From: Clostridia bacterium
GTDB taxonomy: Bacteria; Bacillota; Clostridia; Oscillospirales; Acutalibacteraceae
Assembly: GCA_017937865.1 (NCBI GenBank)
Contig: JAGBCU010000066.1
Location: 1 to 48,883 of the forward strand
Direction of reading: 5' to 3'
Length of the DNA: 48,883 nucleotides
Shown: positions 1 to 7,799 of the stretch, piece by piece
How positions within the stretch are numbered: the first letter of the stretch is position 1
Layout: each line of letters begins with the position of its first letter
Translations under genes and position numbers: made by a program
Notes under the pieces: generated by a model
What the model saw: only the letters and a program-made list of their open reading frames with translations
Databases searched by the model: none
Told to the model about the DNA's origin: nothing

Positions 1-29
1 AACCTAAGACGTAAGAGAACTACCCTCCA

Positions 30-82
30 CCATTGCCGTTGGCAATGGTCCCCCTCCCTATCCGCTAAAGCGGACAAGGAGG
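30..82. repeat. multi-hairpin intergenic palindromes
   Basis: Two short hairpins lie next to each other. CCATTGCC at 30-37 pairs with GGCAATGG at 41-48, and TCCGC at 61-65 pairs with GCGGA at 70-74. The second is enclosed by CCTCC (53-57) facing GGAGG (78-82). No gene covers this stretch. The pyrimidine-rich CCCTCC blocks resemble the ends of the larger palindromic element near 7315-7674, so this may be a partial copy of the same kind of intergenic repeat. The left side runs to the window edge. Confidence 0.5.
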
Positions 83-144
83 CAAAGCTTCGCGCATTTA
101 GATTTTTCTCTTGATAAAAAATAAAATATGTGGTAAGTTAATAG

Positions 145-255
145 TGCGACACAAAATTTAATATTCTAGGAAATGCAGTTGCTTTTTTTATCTTTTGGTA
201 AAAATGCAGCTCTATTCAACTGTGTTCTTGGAATATTTTTGAATTTTGTGTCGCA
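145..255. repeat. 111-bp segment bounded by 14-bp inverted repeats
   Basis: TGCGACACAAAATT at 145-158 is exactly complementary to AATTTTGTGTCGCA at 242-255. Similarity continues inward imperfectly, and two related words, AAATGCAGTTGCT and AAAATGCAGCTCT, sit in the interior. The segment holds no coding sequence. It could be a small MITE-like insertion or an RNA hairpin region ahead of the following ORF. It shows no target-site duplication that I can define. Confidence 0.4.
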
Positions 256-325
256 ACAATCGGAGCTTGCGTTTTTCGTGCGTGGCTTCGGCTGCGCACT
301 TTTTGTTTTTTAGGGGGCTTTTTGT

Positions 326-745
326 ATGTTGGATGCAGAAATGCTTGAAGAAAGTTATCTGTATAAAAGAATGTATCTATACTTATTTAATCGCATTACA
401 GATGCATTAGAATATAAAACAATTGAAGAAATCAAAGAAAGTCTTATGAAAGCTCAATGCGAAACGGAAGATATTTATATTGAAAAAGAAGCAGAAATCC
501 CCGAAATTGAAATATTGAGAACGATAAATGAAAATGAAACCAATATAGGCTTACTTGAATTATTAATTGAAACAGAAAAAGAAAAGCCCGTGGAAATGCG
601 GGAAGAAAGCTTTTTAGAAGAAATAACAGACTGGAAGAAAGAGCTTGAAGAAAATAACGAATATTTAAAAAGCATTCAAACTAAAAAAACAATGGCACAA
701 AAAGTCTGCGAAAGTATTCTTACAGGTGAGCAGAAAATTAAATAA
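326..745 (+). CDS. hypothetical small acidic protein (139 aa)
   Basis: This gene is not recognised. It encodes a 139-residue soluble protein with no signal peptide or membrane segment. It is very rich in Glu and Lys, with long runs of heptad-compatible residues from about residue 35 to 125, so it is probably mostly helical or coiled coil. No cysteine cluster or enzymatic motif is visible. A weak ribosome site (AGGGGG, about 8 bases upstream) precedes the ATG. The gene stands alone: repeats lie upstream and a hairpin lies just downstream, before the convergent malic enzyme gene. The open frame and the spacing argue that it is real, but function cannot be inferred. Confidence 0.6.
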   Translation: MLDAEMLEESYLYKRMYLYLFNRITDALEYKTIEEIKESLMKAQCETEDIYIEKEAEIPEIEILRTINENETNIGLLELLIETEKEKPVEMREESFLEEITDWKKELEENNEYLKSIQTKKTMAQKVCESILTGEQKIK

Positions 746-759
746 TTAATAAAGTATTT

Positions 760-797
760 AAGGCGTGTACCTCTCCCCGAAGAGAGATACACGCCTT
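760..797. terminator. hairpin between convergent genes
   Basis: AAGGCGTGTA (760-769) pairs with TACACGCCTT (788-797), and the stem extends inward through CTCTC/GAGAG after one mismatch. It lies between the end of the acidic ORF and the end of the convergent malic enzyme gene, where a shared bidirectional terminator is expected. The flanking tracts are only weakly U-rich on either strand, so termination strength is uncertain. Confidence 0.55.
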
Positions 798-816
798 GGA
801 AAAATTTTGTGTTCTT

Positions 817-1986
817 TTATCTCACATTCCCGCTCTCAACAGCCGACTTCTTTACTGCTTCGGCTATTTCAAAAGCTACGCTTCTGTCTAATGCGGAGGG
901 GATTATGTTTTCCTCGTTAAGCTCGTTTTCGGGGATGTGGTTTGCAAGGGCGTATGCCGCCGCAAGCTTCATTTCCTCTGTAATTGCAGTTGCACCGCAA
1001 TCAAGAGCTCCTCTGAAAATACCGGGGAAAACGAGAACGTTATTAATCTGATTGGGGAAATCCGAGCGACCCGTACCCACAACTCTTGCACCTGCATTTT
1101 TTGCTTTATCGGGCATAATTTCGGGGGTGGGGTTAGCCATTGCAAAAACAATTGAGTCTTTATTCATTGTTTTTACCATTTCCTCCGAAAGAATATTCGG
1201 TGCTGAAACACCAACGAAAACGTCAGCATTTTTGATTGCAACATCAAGACCGCCTGTAAGCTTTTCGGGGTTCGTGATTTTCGCAAGCCTTTGCCTTTCC
1301 TCGCCTAAAAGCTCGTCGCTTTCGTCAATGATACCTCTTCTGTCAACAAGCACCATATTTTTAGCGCCTGCGGCAATAAGCATTTTTGAAATTGCCGTAC
1401 CTGCAGCACCTAAGCCGTTTACAACGATTTTAACGTCATCTATTTTTTTATTCACAACTCTCAATGCGTTAAGCACTCCTGCAAGTACAACAACTGCCGT
1501 ACCGTGCTGGTCATCGTGGAAAATCGGGATATCGCAAAGCTCTTTTAATTTTTTCTCAATTTCAAAGCATCTGGGGGCGGCAATATCCTCAAGATTAATA
1601 CCGCCGAAGCTACCTGAAAGAAGATAAATCGTTCTTACTATTTCGTCAACGTCCTTTGATTTTATGCAAAGGGGAAAGGCATCAACGTCTGCAAACTTTT
1701 TAAATAATGCACATTTACCTTCCATAACTGGCATACCTGCCTCGGGGCCTATATCACCAAGACCTAAAACAGCCGTACCGTCAGTTACAACCGCAACAAG
1801 ATTATTTCGTCTTGTTAATTCAAATGATTTTTTAACATCATCTTTGATAACAAGGCAAGCCTCTGCAACACCGGGGGTGTAGGCTAAAGACATATCCTCT
1901 CTTGTTTCAACGGGGCAACGGGCAATAACCTCAATTTTGCCGTTCCATTCGTAATGCTTTTTTAAAGATTCTTTTTTAATATCCAT
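817..1986 (-). CDS. NAD(P)-dependent malic enzyme
   Basis: A 389-residue malic enzyme, which oxidatively decarboxylates malate to pyruvate with reduction of NAD(P)+, in the cytoplasm. The N-terminal catalytic domain carries the family signature around Tyr36 ([12 protein letters not shown]) and a lysine-containing [16 protein letters not shown] stretch near residues 89-104. The metal and substrate region [10 protein letters not shown] is near residues 154-163, followed by a Rossmann motif [10 protein letters not shown] near 189-198. Length is typical of the short bacterial malic enzymes without a phosphotransacetylase domain. It starts two bases after the prfB stop, so the two genes form a minus-strand operon. 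With the citrate synthase at 8928 it represents C4/C6 acid metabolism. Cofactor preference cannot be read from the sequence. Confidence 0.93.
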   Translation of the reverse strand: MDIKKESLKKHYEWNGKIEVIARCPVETREDMSLAYTPGVAEACLVIKDDVKKSFELTRRNNLVAVVTDGTAVLGLGDIGPEAGMPVMEGKCALFKKFADVDAFPLCIKSKDVDEIVRTIYLLSGSFGGINLEDIAAPRCFEIEKKLKELCDIPIFHDDQHGTAVVVLAGVLNALRVVNKKIDDVKIVVNGLGAAGTAISKMLIAAGAKNMVLVDRRGIIDESDELLGEERQRLAKITNPEKLTGGLDVAIKNADVFVGVSAPNILSEEMVKTMNKDSIVFAMANPTPEIMPDKAKNAGARVVGTGRSDFPNQINNVLVFPGIFRGALDCGATAITEEMKLAAAYALANHIPENELNEENIIPSALDRSVAFEIAEAVKKSAVESGNVR

Positions 1987-1988
1987 AA

Positions 1989-3098
1989 TTATTCCTGATT
2001 TGCCTGCATTTTGAGATATGCATTTATGAAACCGTCAATATCTCCGTCCATAACTGCATTTATATTACCGTTTTCAAAGCTTGTTCTGTGGTCTTTTGCA
2101 AGAGTGTAGGGCATAAATACGTATGAACGAATCTGACTACCCCAAGCAATTTCCTTTTGAACGCCCTTGATATCACTGATTTTGTCAAGATGCTCACGCT
2201 CTTTGATTTCAATAAGCTTTGACTTAAGCATACGCATAGCAACCTCACGGTTCTGATGCTGGCTTCTTTCAACCTGACAGGAGCAAACGATACCTGTGGG
2301 GATATGAGTAAGACGAACTGCGGAAGAGGTTTTATTAACCTTCTGACCGCCCGCACCTGATGAACGGTAAACGTCCATTTTAATATCCTCGGGTGCGATT
2401 TCAACCTCGATACTGTCGTCAATTTCGGGCATAACCTCAAGAGATGCGAAAGAAGTGTGTCTTCTTCCTGATGCATCAAAGGGTGATACACGAACAAGAC
2501 GGTGAATACCGCTTTCGCTCTTCATATATCCGTAAGCGTTTTCGCCTTCAATAAGAATAACTGCTGATTTAAGACCTGCCTCATCACCGTCAAGGTAGTC
2601 AAGAGTTGAAACCTTGAAGCCGTGACGCTCACCCCAACGGTTGTACATACGGAAAAGCATCTGTGCCCAGTCCTGAGCCTCTGTTCCGCCTGCACCTGCG
2701 TGGAAGGTAAGAATAGCGTTGTTTTTATCATATTCACCTGTAAGAAGAGTTGAAAGAGTCATAGCATCAAGAGAAGCTACGAAATCATCAACGCTTGTTC
2801 TGCATTCGTCGAAAAGACTTTCATCCTCTTCCTCGTTTGCAAGCTCAATAAGTGTAAGAGTGTCGTCAAAAACACCGTTAAGGTCAACGTAAGCCTGAAT
2901 TTTATTTTTAAGGCCTGCCATATGCTGAGTGATTTTCTGTGATCTCTGAATATCATCCCAGAAGCCGTCTTTAGCACTTTCCTCTTCAAGCTCCGCAACT
3001 TCCGTTTTCATTTTTTCAAGACCTAAAGCTTCTGCAAGGTCTTTAAGCTTATCCTCGTATGAGAGAAGCTCAAGTCTTAATTCTTCAAATTGAAGCAT
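1989..3098 (-). CDS. prfB: peptide chain release factor 2
   Basis: RF2 recognises UGA and UAA stop codons and releases the finished peptide from the ribosome. The protein shows the SPF anticodon-like tripeptide (RVSPFDASGRRHTSF) and the universally conserved GGQ motif in SSGAGGQKVNKTSSAVR. The start at 3098 (MLQFEELR) is chosen over an in-frame ATG six codons upstream, because an AAAGGAAA ribosome site lies directly ahead of it. The frame is continuous: the programmed +1 frameshift (CUU UGA) that autoregulates RF2 in many bacteria is absent. Expression is therefore not controlled by that mechanism here. The malic enzyme gene follows immediately. Confidence 0.95.
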   Translation of the reverse strand: MLQFEELRLELLSYEDKLKDLAEALGLEKMKTEVAELEEESAKDGFWDDIQRSQKITQHMAGLKNKIQAYVDLNGVFDDTLTLIELANEEEDESLFDECRTSVDDFVASLDAMTLSTLLTGEYDKNNAILTFHAGAGGTEAQDWAQMLFRMYNRWGERHGFKVSTLDYLDGDEAGLKSAVILIEGENAYGYMKSESGIHRLVRVSPFDASGRRHTSFASLEVMPEIDDSIEVEIAPEDIKMDVYRSSGAGGQKVNKTSSAVRLTHIPTGIVCSCQVERSQHQNREVAMRMLKSKLIEIKEREHLDKISDIKGVQKEIAWGSQIRSYVFMPYTLAKDHRTSFENGNINAVMDGDIDGFINAYLKMQANQE

Positions 3099-3200
3099 AA
3101 ATATATTTCCTTTCAATCGTTATTATTTGGATTTTAAATCTGAGGTATTAACGCATAATAAACACCTGATTACATATTTTTACAAACAATTAGTATAACG

Positions 3201-3292
3201 ATTATAGTTAGTCGAAACAGTGTAAATTTACACTGTTTCGATACCAAATATTTAATTTGGTATCGAATTTTCAAAGAAAATTCGACTATAAT
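3201..3292. repeat. cloverleaf-shaped compound palindrome, unit 1
   Basis: Three consecutive hairpins are enclosed by an outer stem. The first is a perfect 28-base palindrome (3213-3240). The second pairs CGATACCAAAT with ATTTGGTATCG (3239-3264). The third pairs CGAATTTTC with GAAAATTCG (3264-3284). The outer arm ATTATAG...GTCG (3201-3214) faces CGACTATAAT (3283-3292), with a three-base bulge. No gene overlaps it. It lies between the divergent prfB and ileS leader. The geometry resembles a folded tRNA in outline only, since it has no tRNA consensus bases. Confidence 0.7.
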
Positions 3293-3296
3293 CCTT

Positions 3297-3404
3297 TCAA
3301 TGAATGTGATGCAAAATTGTGTTTATGCAAAACAATTTTGCTAAAAGCCGATAAAATCGGCTTTTGTGAAACGCAACTGCGTTTCGACAAATCACGGTCA
3401 TTAT
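3297..3404. repeat. cloverleaf-shaped compound palindrome, unit 2
   Basis: A second array of three hairpins directly follows the first. GCAAAATTGT (3311-3320) pairs with ACAATTTTGC (3332-3341). AAAAGCCGAT (3343-3352) pairs with ATCGGCTTTT (3356-3365). GAAACGCA (3368-3375) pairs with TGCGTTTC (3378-3385). An outer stem GTGAT (3306-3310) with ATCAC (3391-3395) encloses them, and it extends outward by AATGA/TCATT after two mismatches. Sequence is unrelated to unit 1, although the architecture is the same. Confidence 0.65.
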
Positions 3405-3488
3405 AACTTAATTTTGCCAATATGTAAAGATTAACTTTTAAAAATATTAATCGTTTTTAATATTATTATACAATAAAAATTAAAACAC

Positions 3489-3517
3489 TTGCTTTTTTTG
3501 GAAAATAGTGATACTAT
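3489..3517 (+). promoter_or_regulatory. promoter for the T-box/ileS transcript
   Basis: TTGCTT (3489-3494) and TACTAT (3512-3517) are separated by 17 bases. This is a reasonable sigma-A promoter placed just upstream of the T-box leader. The call rests on consensus match and position only. Confidence 0.5.
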
Positions 3518-3529
3518 ATGCTACGTATG

Positions 3530-3768
3530 GAAAGGCAATGATGAAGACAGTAGCTCTTTTAATCCATTAAAGCGAGTCGGTGAGGGTGCAAGACCGATAT
3601 GGTGAAAAGATGTCGAATATCACTTCTGAGCCGAGGGCTGAAATTTTCAGTAAGCCTCTCCGGATGCTCACCGTTATTGGAGCAACGTATGACGGTACGT
3701 GTAAATTATGGGTGGTTGCAAAGCGTGTCTTTGTCCTGTATTTACAGGGCGAAGGCTTTTATTTTTAA
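3530..3768 (+). promoter_or_regulatory. T-box riboswitch (tRNA-Ile) of ileS
   Basis: This is a T-box leader that senses uncharged tRNA and allows read-through into ileS when tRNA-Ile is not aminoacylated. Visible landmarks are the stem I segment ATGAAGACAGTAG (3541-3553), the AGCGAGTCGGTGAGGGTGCA region (3571-3590), and the specifier loop CGAATATCACTTCTGAG, in which codon ATC (3619-3621) specifies isoleucine. The T-box antiterminator sequence TGGGTGGTTGCAAAGCG lies at 3709-3725, and its UGGU can pair with the tRNA ACCA end. A terminator follows (3727-3756 plus a U-rich tract). The downstream gene agrees with the specifier. Confidence 0.93.
3727..3768 (+). terminator. T-box leader terminator hairpin
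   Basis: GTCTTTGTCCTGTA (3727-3740) pairs along its length, allowing three G-U pairs, with TACAGGGCGAAGGC (3743-3756), and TTTTATTTTT follows. It competes with the antiterminator that includes the T-box sequence just upstream. Confidence 0.85.
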
Positions 3769-3769
3769 A

Positions 3770-3946
3770 TTGAAAGTTGCAAGTTGAAAATTGTAAATTA
3801 TGTTCACTTCGTTCTCAAGTTAGGAGTGAGGAGTTAGGAGTGAGGAGTGTCGGAACTGCGTTGGCATTATAAGCTTAGCGAATTTTGAGTTCTTCATTTA
3901 CAATCGGCACGTAGTGCCCGTTAATTTGCCATTTGCCACTTGCCAC
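3770..3946. repeat. heptamer tandem repeats upstream of ileS
   Basis: Three short arrays with a strict seven-base period occur in this otherwise empty stretch. Four units of TTGAAAG type lie at 3770-3797, four units alternating TTAGGAG and TGAGGAG at 3820-3847, and three units of TTGCCAY at 3926-3946. Between them is TCGGAACTGCGTTGGCA (3850-3866), whose exact complement recurs at 7752-7768, beyond ileS. No gene is seen. The arrays lie between the T-box terminator and the ileS start codon, so they are part of the ileS 5' leader RNA. Confidence 0.75.
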
Positions 3947-3974
3947 TTAGAACTTTATTTTTGGAGGTAAAGTT

Positions 3975-6900
3975 ATGTACGAACCTATTTCCCCCAACGT
4001 AAATTTTGTTGAACAGGAAAAGAAAATCGAAAAATTCTGGAGAGATGAAAAAATCTTCGAGAAGAGTATCGAAGAAAGAAAAGACGGTACACCTTACGTT
4101 TTCTACGACGGTCCCCCTACAGCAAACGGTAAGCCTCATATCGGTCACGTTCTTACCCGTGTTATCAAGGATATGATTCCCCGTTACCGCACAATGAAGG
4201 GCTGTATGGTACCCAGAAAAGCAGGTTGGGATACTCACGGTCTTCCCGTTGAGCTTGAGGTTGAAAAGCTTCTTGGTCTTGACGGTAAAGAGCAGATTGA
4301 AGAATACGGTCTTGAGCCATTTATAGCTCACTGTAAGGAAAGCGTTTGGAAATACAAAGGTATGTGGGAGGATTTCTCATTTACCGTTGGCTTCTGGGCA
4401 GATATGGAAAAGCCCTACGTTACCTATCATAACGAGTTTATTGAGTCTGAATGGTGGGCACTTAAGCAGATTTATGAGAAAAACCTTCTCTATAAAGGCT
4501 TTAAAATTGTTCCTTATTGCCCCCGTTGCGGTACACCTCTTTCTTCTCATGAGGTTGCTCAGGGCTACAAGCTTGTTAAAGAGCGTTCAGCAGTTGTTCG
4601 TTTCAAGGTCGTTGGTGAGGATGCATATTTCCTCGCTTGGACAACAACACCCTGGACTCTTCCCTCAAACGTTGCACTTTGCGTTAACCCCGTTGACACT
4701 TATTGCAAGGTAAAAGCAGCAGACGGCTACACTTATTATATGGCAGAGGCTCTTCTTGATAAGGTTTTAGGTAAGCTTGCAACTGAAGAAGCACCTGCAT
4801 ACGAAATTCTTGAAAGCTACAAGGGTATCGACCTTGAGCATAAAGAATACGAGCCTCTCTTTGATTACGTTAAGCCTATTTGCGAAAAACAGAATAAAAA
4901 GGCGTTCTTTATTACAGCAGACAGCTACGTTACAATGACAGACGGTACAGGTATCGTTCATATCGCTCCCGCATTCGGTGAGGATGACGCTAAGGTTGGC
5001 AGAAGATACGACCTTCCCTTTGTTCAGCTTGTTGACGGTAAGGGTGAAATGACAGAGCCTACACCCTACGTTGGTACCTTCGTTAAGAAGGCTGACCCCC
5101 TTGTACTTGTTGACCTTGATAAAGCAGGGCTTCTTTTCGATGCTCCTAAATTTGAGCACGAATATCCTCATTGCTGGAGATGTAACACACCTCTTATTTA
5201 CTATGCAAGAGAGTCTTGGTTTATCAAGATGACAGAGGTTAAAGACGACCTTATCAGAAATAACAATACAATTAATTGGATTCCCGAAAGCATCGGTAAG
5301 GGCCGTTTCGGCGACTGGCTTCAGAACGTTCAGGACTGGGGTATTTCCCGTAACCGTTATTGGGGTACTCCTCTTAATATCTGGGAATGTGAATGCGGTT
5401 GCCGTCATTCTATCGGCTCTATTGAAGAGCTTAAATCAATGAGCGATAACTGCCCCGATGAAATCGAGCTTCACAGACCCTTCATTGATGCAGTTACTAT
5501 TAAGTGTCCCGATTGTGGCAAGGAAATGCACCGCGTTCCCGAGGTTATCGACTGTTGGTTTGACTCAGGTGCAATGCCCTTTGCTCAGCATCACTATCCC
5601 TTCGAAAATAAAGACCTTTTCGAAAGTCAGTTCCCTGCAGACTTTATTTCAGAGGCAGTTGACCAGACAAGAGGTTGGTTCTATTCTCTTCTTGCTATTT
5701 CAACTCTTATTTTCAATAAAGCGCCCTACAAAAACGTTATCGTTCTCGGTCACGTTCAGGATGAAAACGGTCAGAAGATGAGTAAATCAAAGGGTAACGC
5801 AGTTGACCCCTTTGACGCTCTTCAGAGCTACGGTGCAGACGCTATCCGTTGGTATTTCTATACTAACTCAGCACCCTGGCTTCCCAACCGTTTCCACGGT
5901 AAAGCAGTTGTTGAGGGTCAGAGAAAGTTTATGAGTACTCTTTGGAATACTTATGCTTTCTATGTGCTTTATGCAAATATTGATAGCTTTGACCCCACAA
6001 AATATAACCTTGATGATTGCAAGCTTACCGTAATGGATAAATGGCTTCTTTCAAAGCTTAACTCAATGGTTAAAACTGTTGACGATAACCTTGCTAACTA
6101 CCGTATCCCCGAAGCAGCAAAGGCTCTTCAGGAATTCACAGACGAAATGAGTAACTGGTACGTTCGTCGCGGCAGAGAGCGTTATTGGGTACAGGGTATT
6201 ACAGAAGACAAGGTTGCAGCATATATGACTCTTTATACTGCTCTTGTTACTACTGCAAAAACTGCAGCACCTATGGTTCCCTTTATGGCAGAAGCAATTT
6301 ACAGAAACCTTGTTTGCAACGTTGATAAATCAGCTCCCGAAAGCGTTCATCTTTGCTTCTATCCTGAGGTAAGAGAAGACCTTATCGACCTTGAGCTTGA
6401 GAAGAATATGGATGAGGTTGTAAGCATTGTTGTTCTCGGTAGAGCAGCAAGAAACGGCTCAAATATCAAAAACCGTCAGCCTCTTAACACAATGTACGTT
6501 CAGTGCGACAAAAAGGTTGAAGGCTACTTTGTTGATATTATCCGCGAAGAGCTTAACATCAAAAACGTTGATTTCGTTGAAGATGCAAGCAGCTTCGTTT
6601 CATACGTATTCAAGCCTCAACTTAAAACAGTTGGTCCTAAATACGGTAAACAGTTAGGTGAAATCAGAGAAGCACTTGCAAACCTCGAATCATCTGCAAA
6701 GGCAACTCTTGATGCAGAGGGCAAAATCGTTCTTTCTCTTGCAAGCGGTGAGGTTGAGCTCTTAACAGAGGATATCCTCCTTGAAACAAAGCAAAAGGAG
6801 GGCGTATTCACCGTTTCCGACAGAGGTGTTACCGTTGCACTTGATACAGAGCTTACACCTGAGCTTATTGAAGAGGGCTTCGTAAAAGAGCTTATCAGTA

Positions 6901-7121
6901 AGATTCAGACAATGAGAAAGGATTCTGATTTCAACGTTATGGACAGAATCAACGTTACTCTTACAGGTAACGACAAGCTCTTCGAAATTGCAAAGAATAA
7001 TGAGTCCGCTATTTCAACAGTTGTTCTCGCAAATTCTATTGAAAACGGCGAAAAAGGTCAGCTTTCAAAAGAATGGGATATCAACGGCGAAACAGTTACA
7101 ATTACTGTTGAGAGAGTATAA
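3975..7121 (+). CDS. ileS: isoleucyl-tRNA synthetase (IleS2-like)
   Basis: A class I aminoacyl-tRNA synthetase that charges tRNA-Ile with isoleucine and edits misactivated valine. The ATP-binding HIGH motif is at residues 55-58 and KMSKS at 601-605. The editing (CP1) domain lies between them. At 1048 residues it is longer than the classical bacterial IleS1 (about 920-940 aa), and I see no C-terminal Cys4 zinc finger. Both features fit the eukaryote-like IleS2 branch. IleS2 enzymes are known to be poorly inhibited by mupirocin, so resistance is an inference. The ATG follows TTTTTGGAGGTAAAGTT, a strong ribosome site. Expression is controlled by the upstream T-box. Confidence 0.95.
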   Translation: MYEPISPNVNFVEQEKKIEKFWRDEKIFEKSIEERKDGTPYVFYDGPPTANGKPHIGHVLTRVIKDMIPRYRTMKGCMVPRKAGWDTHGLPVELEVEKLLGLDGKEQIEEYGLEPFIAHCKESVWKYKGMWEDFSFTVGFWADMEKPYVTYHNEFIESEWWALKQIYEKNLLYKGFKIVPYCPRCGTPLSSHEVAQGYKLVKERSAVVRFKVVGEDAYFLAWTTTPWTLPSNVALCVNPVDTYCKVKAADGYTYYMAEALLDKVLGKLATEEAPAYEILESYKGIDLEHKEYEPLFDYVKPICEKQNKKAFFITADSYVTMTDGTGIVHIAPAFGEDDAKVGRRYDLPFVQLVDGKGEMTEPTPYVGTFVKKADPLVLVDLDKAGLLFDAPKFEHEYPHCWRCNTPLIYYARESWFIKMTEVKDDLIRNNNTINWIPESIGKGRFGDWLQNVQDWGISRNRYWGTPLNIWECECGCRHSIGSIEELKSMSDNCPDEIELHRPFIDAVTIKCPDCGKEMHRVPEVIDCWFDSGAMPFAQHHYPFENKDLFESQFPADFISEAVDQTRGWFYSLLAISTLIFNKAPYKNVIVLGHVQDENGQKMSKSKGNAVDPFDALQSYGADAIRWYFYTNSAPWLPNRFHGKAVVEGQRKFMSTLWNTYAFYVLYANIDSFDPTKYNLDDCKLTVMDKWLLSKLNSMVKTVDDNLANYRIPEAAKALQEFTDEMSNWYVRRGRERYWVQGITEDKVAAYMTLYTALVTTAKTAAPMVPFMAEAIYRNLVCNVDKSAPESVHLCFYPEVREDLIDLELEKNMDEVVSIVVLGRAARNGSNIKNRQPLNTMYVQCDKKVEGYFVDIIREELNIKNVDFVEDASSFVSYVFKPQLKTVGPKYGKQLGEIREALANLESSAKATLDAEGKIVLSLASGEVELLTEDILLETKQKEGVFTVSDRGVTVALDTELTPELIEEGFVKELISKIQTMRKDSDFNVMDRINVTLTGNDKLFEIAKNNESAISTVVLANSIENGEKGQLSKEWDINGETVTITVERV

Positions 7122-7145
7122 GACTCGCTTCGCTCGCAGTTTAGT

Positions 7146-7249
7146 GAGGAGTTAGGAATGAGGAGTGAGGAGTGTCGGGGCTTCGCCGATTATAATGCTC
7201 ACTACGTTCGCTAATGAATGATGAATGATGAAAATTGAATAATGAATAA
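7146..7249. repeat. heptamer tandem repeats downstream of ileS
   Basis: Four units of TGAGGAG/TTAGGAA type occupy 7146-7173, and five units of TGAATGA/TGAATAA type occupy 7215-7249. The first array is followed by TGTCGG, as is the matching array upstream of ileS (3820-3847), so the two copies belong to one repeat family. A small hairpin, GGCTTCGCC, follows the first array. No coding sequence is present. Confidence 0.75.
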
Positions 7250-7256
7250 TTAAGGG

Positions 7257-7716
7257 TCTGCGATGCTATTAAGCTTCGCAGACCTGTTGGTTTTATTGAT
7301 GTATTTGATTGTTGTGAAGTCTATCCCTCTTTTTTCGTGCAACGAAAAAGGAGGGGGGACCGACCATTGATAGACTTTATTCTTCAATTTATGTATTTCG
7401 TGCCGGTTAGCATAAGAAAGAGTTTACTAAATCGGGGCGGTGGGTGGTACTCGCAAACCAATTGACCTATATAATAAACTGCGACGGCAAAGAAATGGAT
7501 TATTATTGTATCTTAACATAAACAATAAAAACAACGGTGGTACCACCCACCGTTCCGATTGAAGTTTATGTCTACAGTAAATTGTCACCCGAAGTCAACT
7601 TTGTCTTAAAAGATGATTATCGAAAGAACGGTCCCACCTCCTTTTCTCTCCGAGAAAAAGAGGGATAGGCTTCGCAAATTTTTGGTTTTATCATCGCATT
7701 AAATTATCGCGAAGCT
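7257..7716. mobile_element. non-coding element with nested inverted repeats (MITE-like)
   Basis: About 450 bases without a gene are organised as nested inverted repeats. The outer tips AGCTTCGC (about 7271-7278) and GCGAAGCT (about 7708-7715) are complementary. Arms of about 47 bases at 7315-7362 and 7629-7674 are imperfectly complementary, and each contains its own hairpin. An inner pair with 19 of 21 positions complementary lies at 7430-7450 (ends GGTGGGTGGTAC) and 7540-7560 (starts GTACCACCCACC). The left tip also forms a local hairpin, GTCTGCGA/TCGCAGAC, at 7257-7283. Such structure suits a non-autonomous transposable element or a large RNA fold. No transposase or target duplication was identified. 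Confidence 0.5.
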
Positions 7717-7771
7717 CTGGGACTGGAGACTGATGATGGGTGACTATAAATTGCCAACGCAGTTCCGAAAT

Positions 7772-7799
7772 TTGCCACTTGCCATTTGCCATTTGCCAT
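7772..7799. repeat. TTGCCAY heptamer array abutting spoIID
   Basis: Four exact-period units (TTGCCAC, then three TTGCCAT) end at 7799. The stop codon of the minus-strand SpoIID gene begins at the next base (7800-7802). Just before it, TGCCAACGCAGTTCCGA (7752-7768) is the reverse complement of 3850-3866. These repeats belong to the same families as those in the ileS leader. Confidence 0.75.

Noticed and set aside
1052..1627. A 191-codon open frame opposite the malic enzyme gene
   Set aside because: It is antisense to conserved coding sequence with no start context. It reflects codon bias only.
1989..3116. Programmed frameshift in prfB
   Set aside because: The frame is continuous from a well-placed start, and no CTT-TGA slip site occurs near codon 25.
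3201..3292. A tRNA gene suggested by the cloverleaf shape
   Set aside because: No TTCRANY T-loop, no D-loop consensus and no anticodon-stem geometry. The outer stem is bulged and its arms are not tRNA-like.
4767..5408. A 213-codon open frame on the minus strand inside ileS
   Set aside because: It lies wholly inside a well-supported gene and carries no motif of its own.
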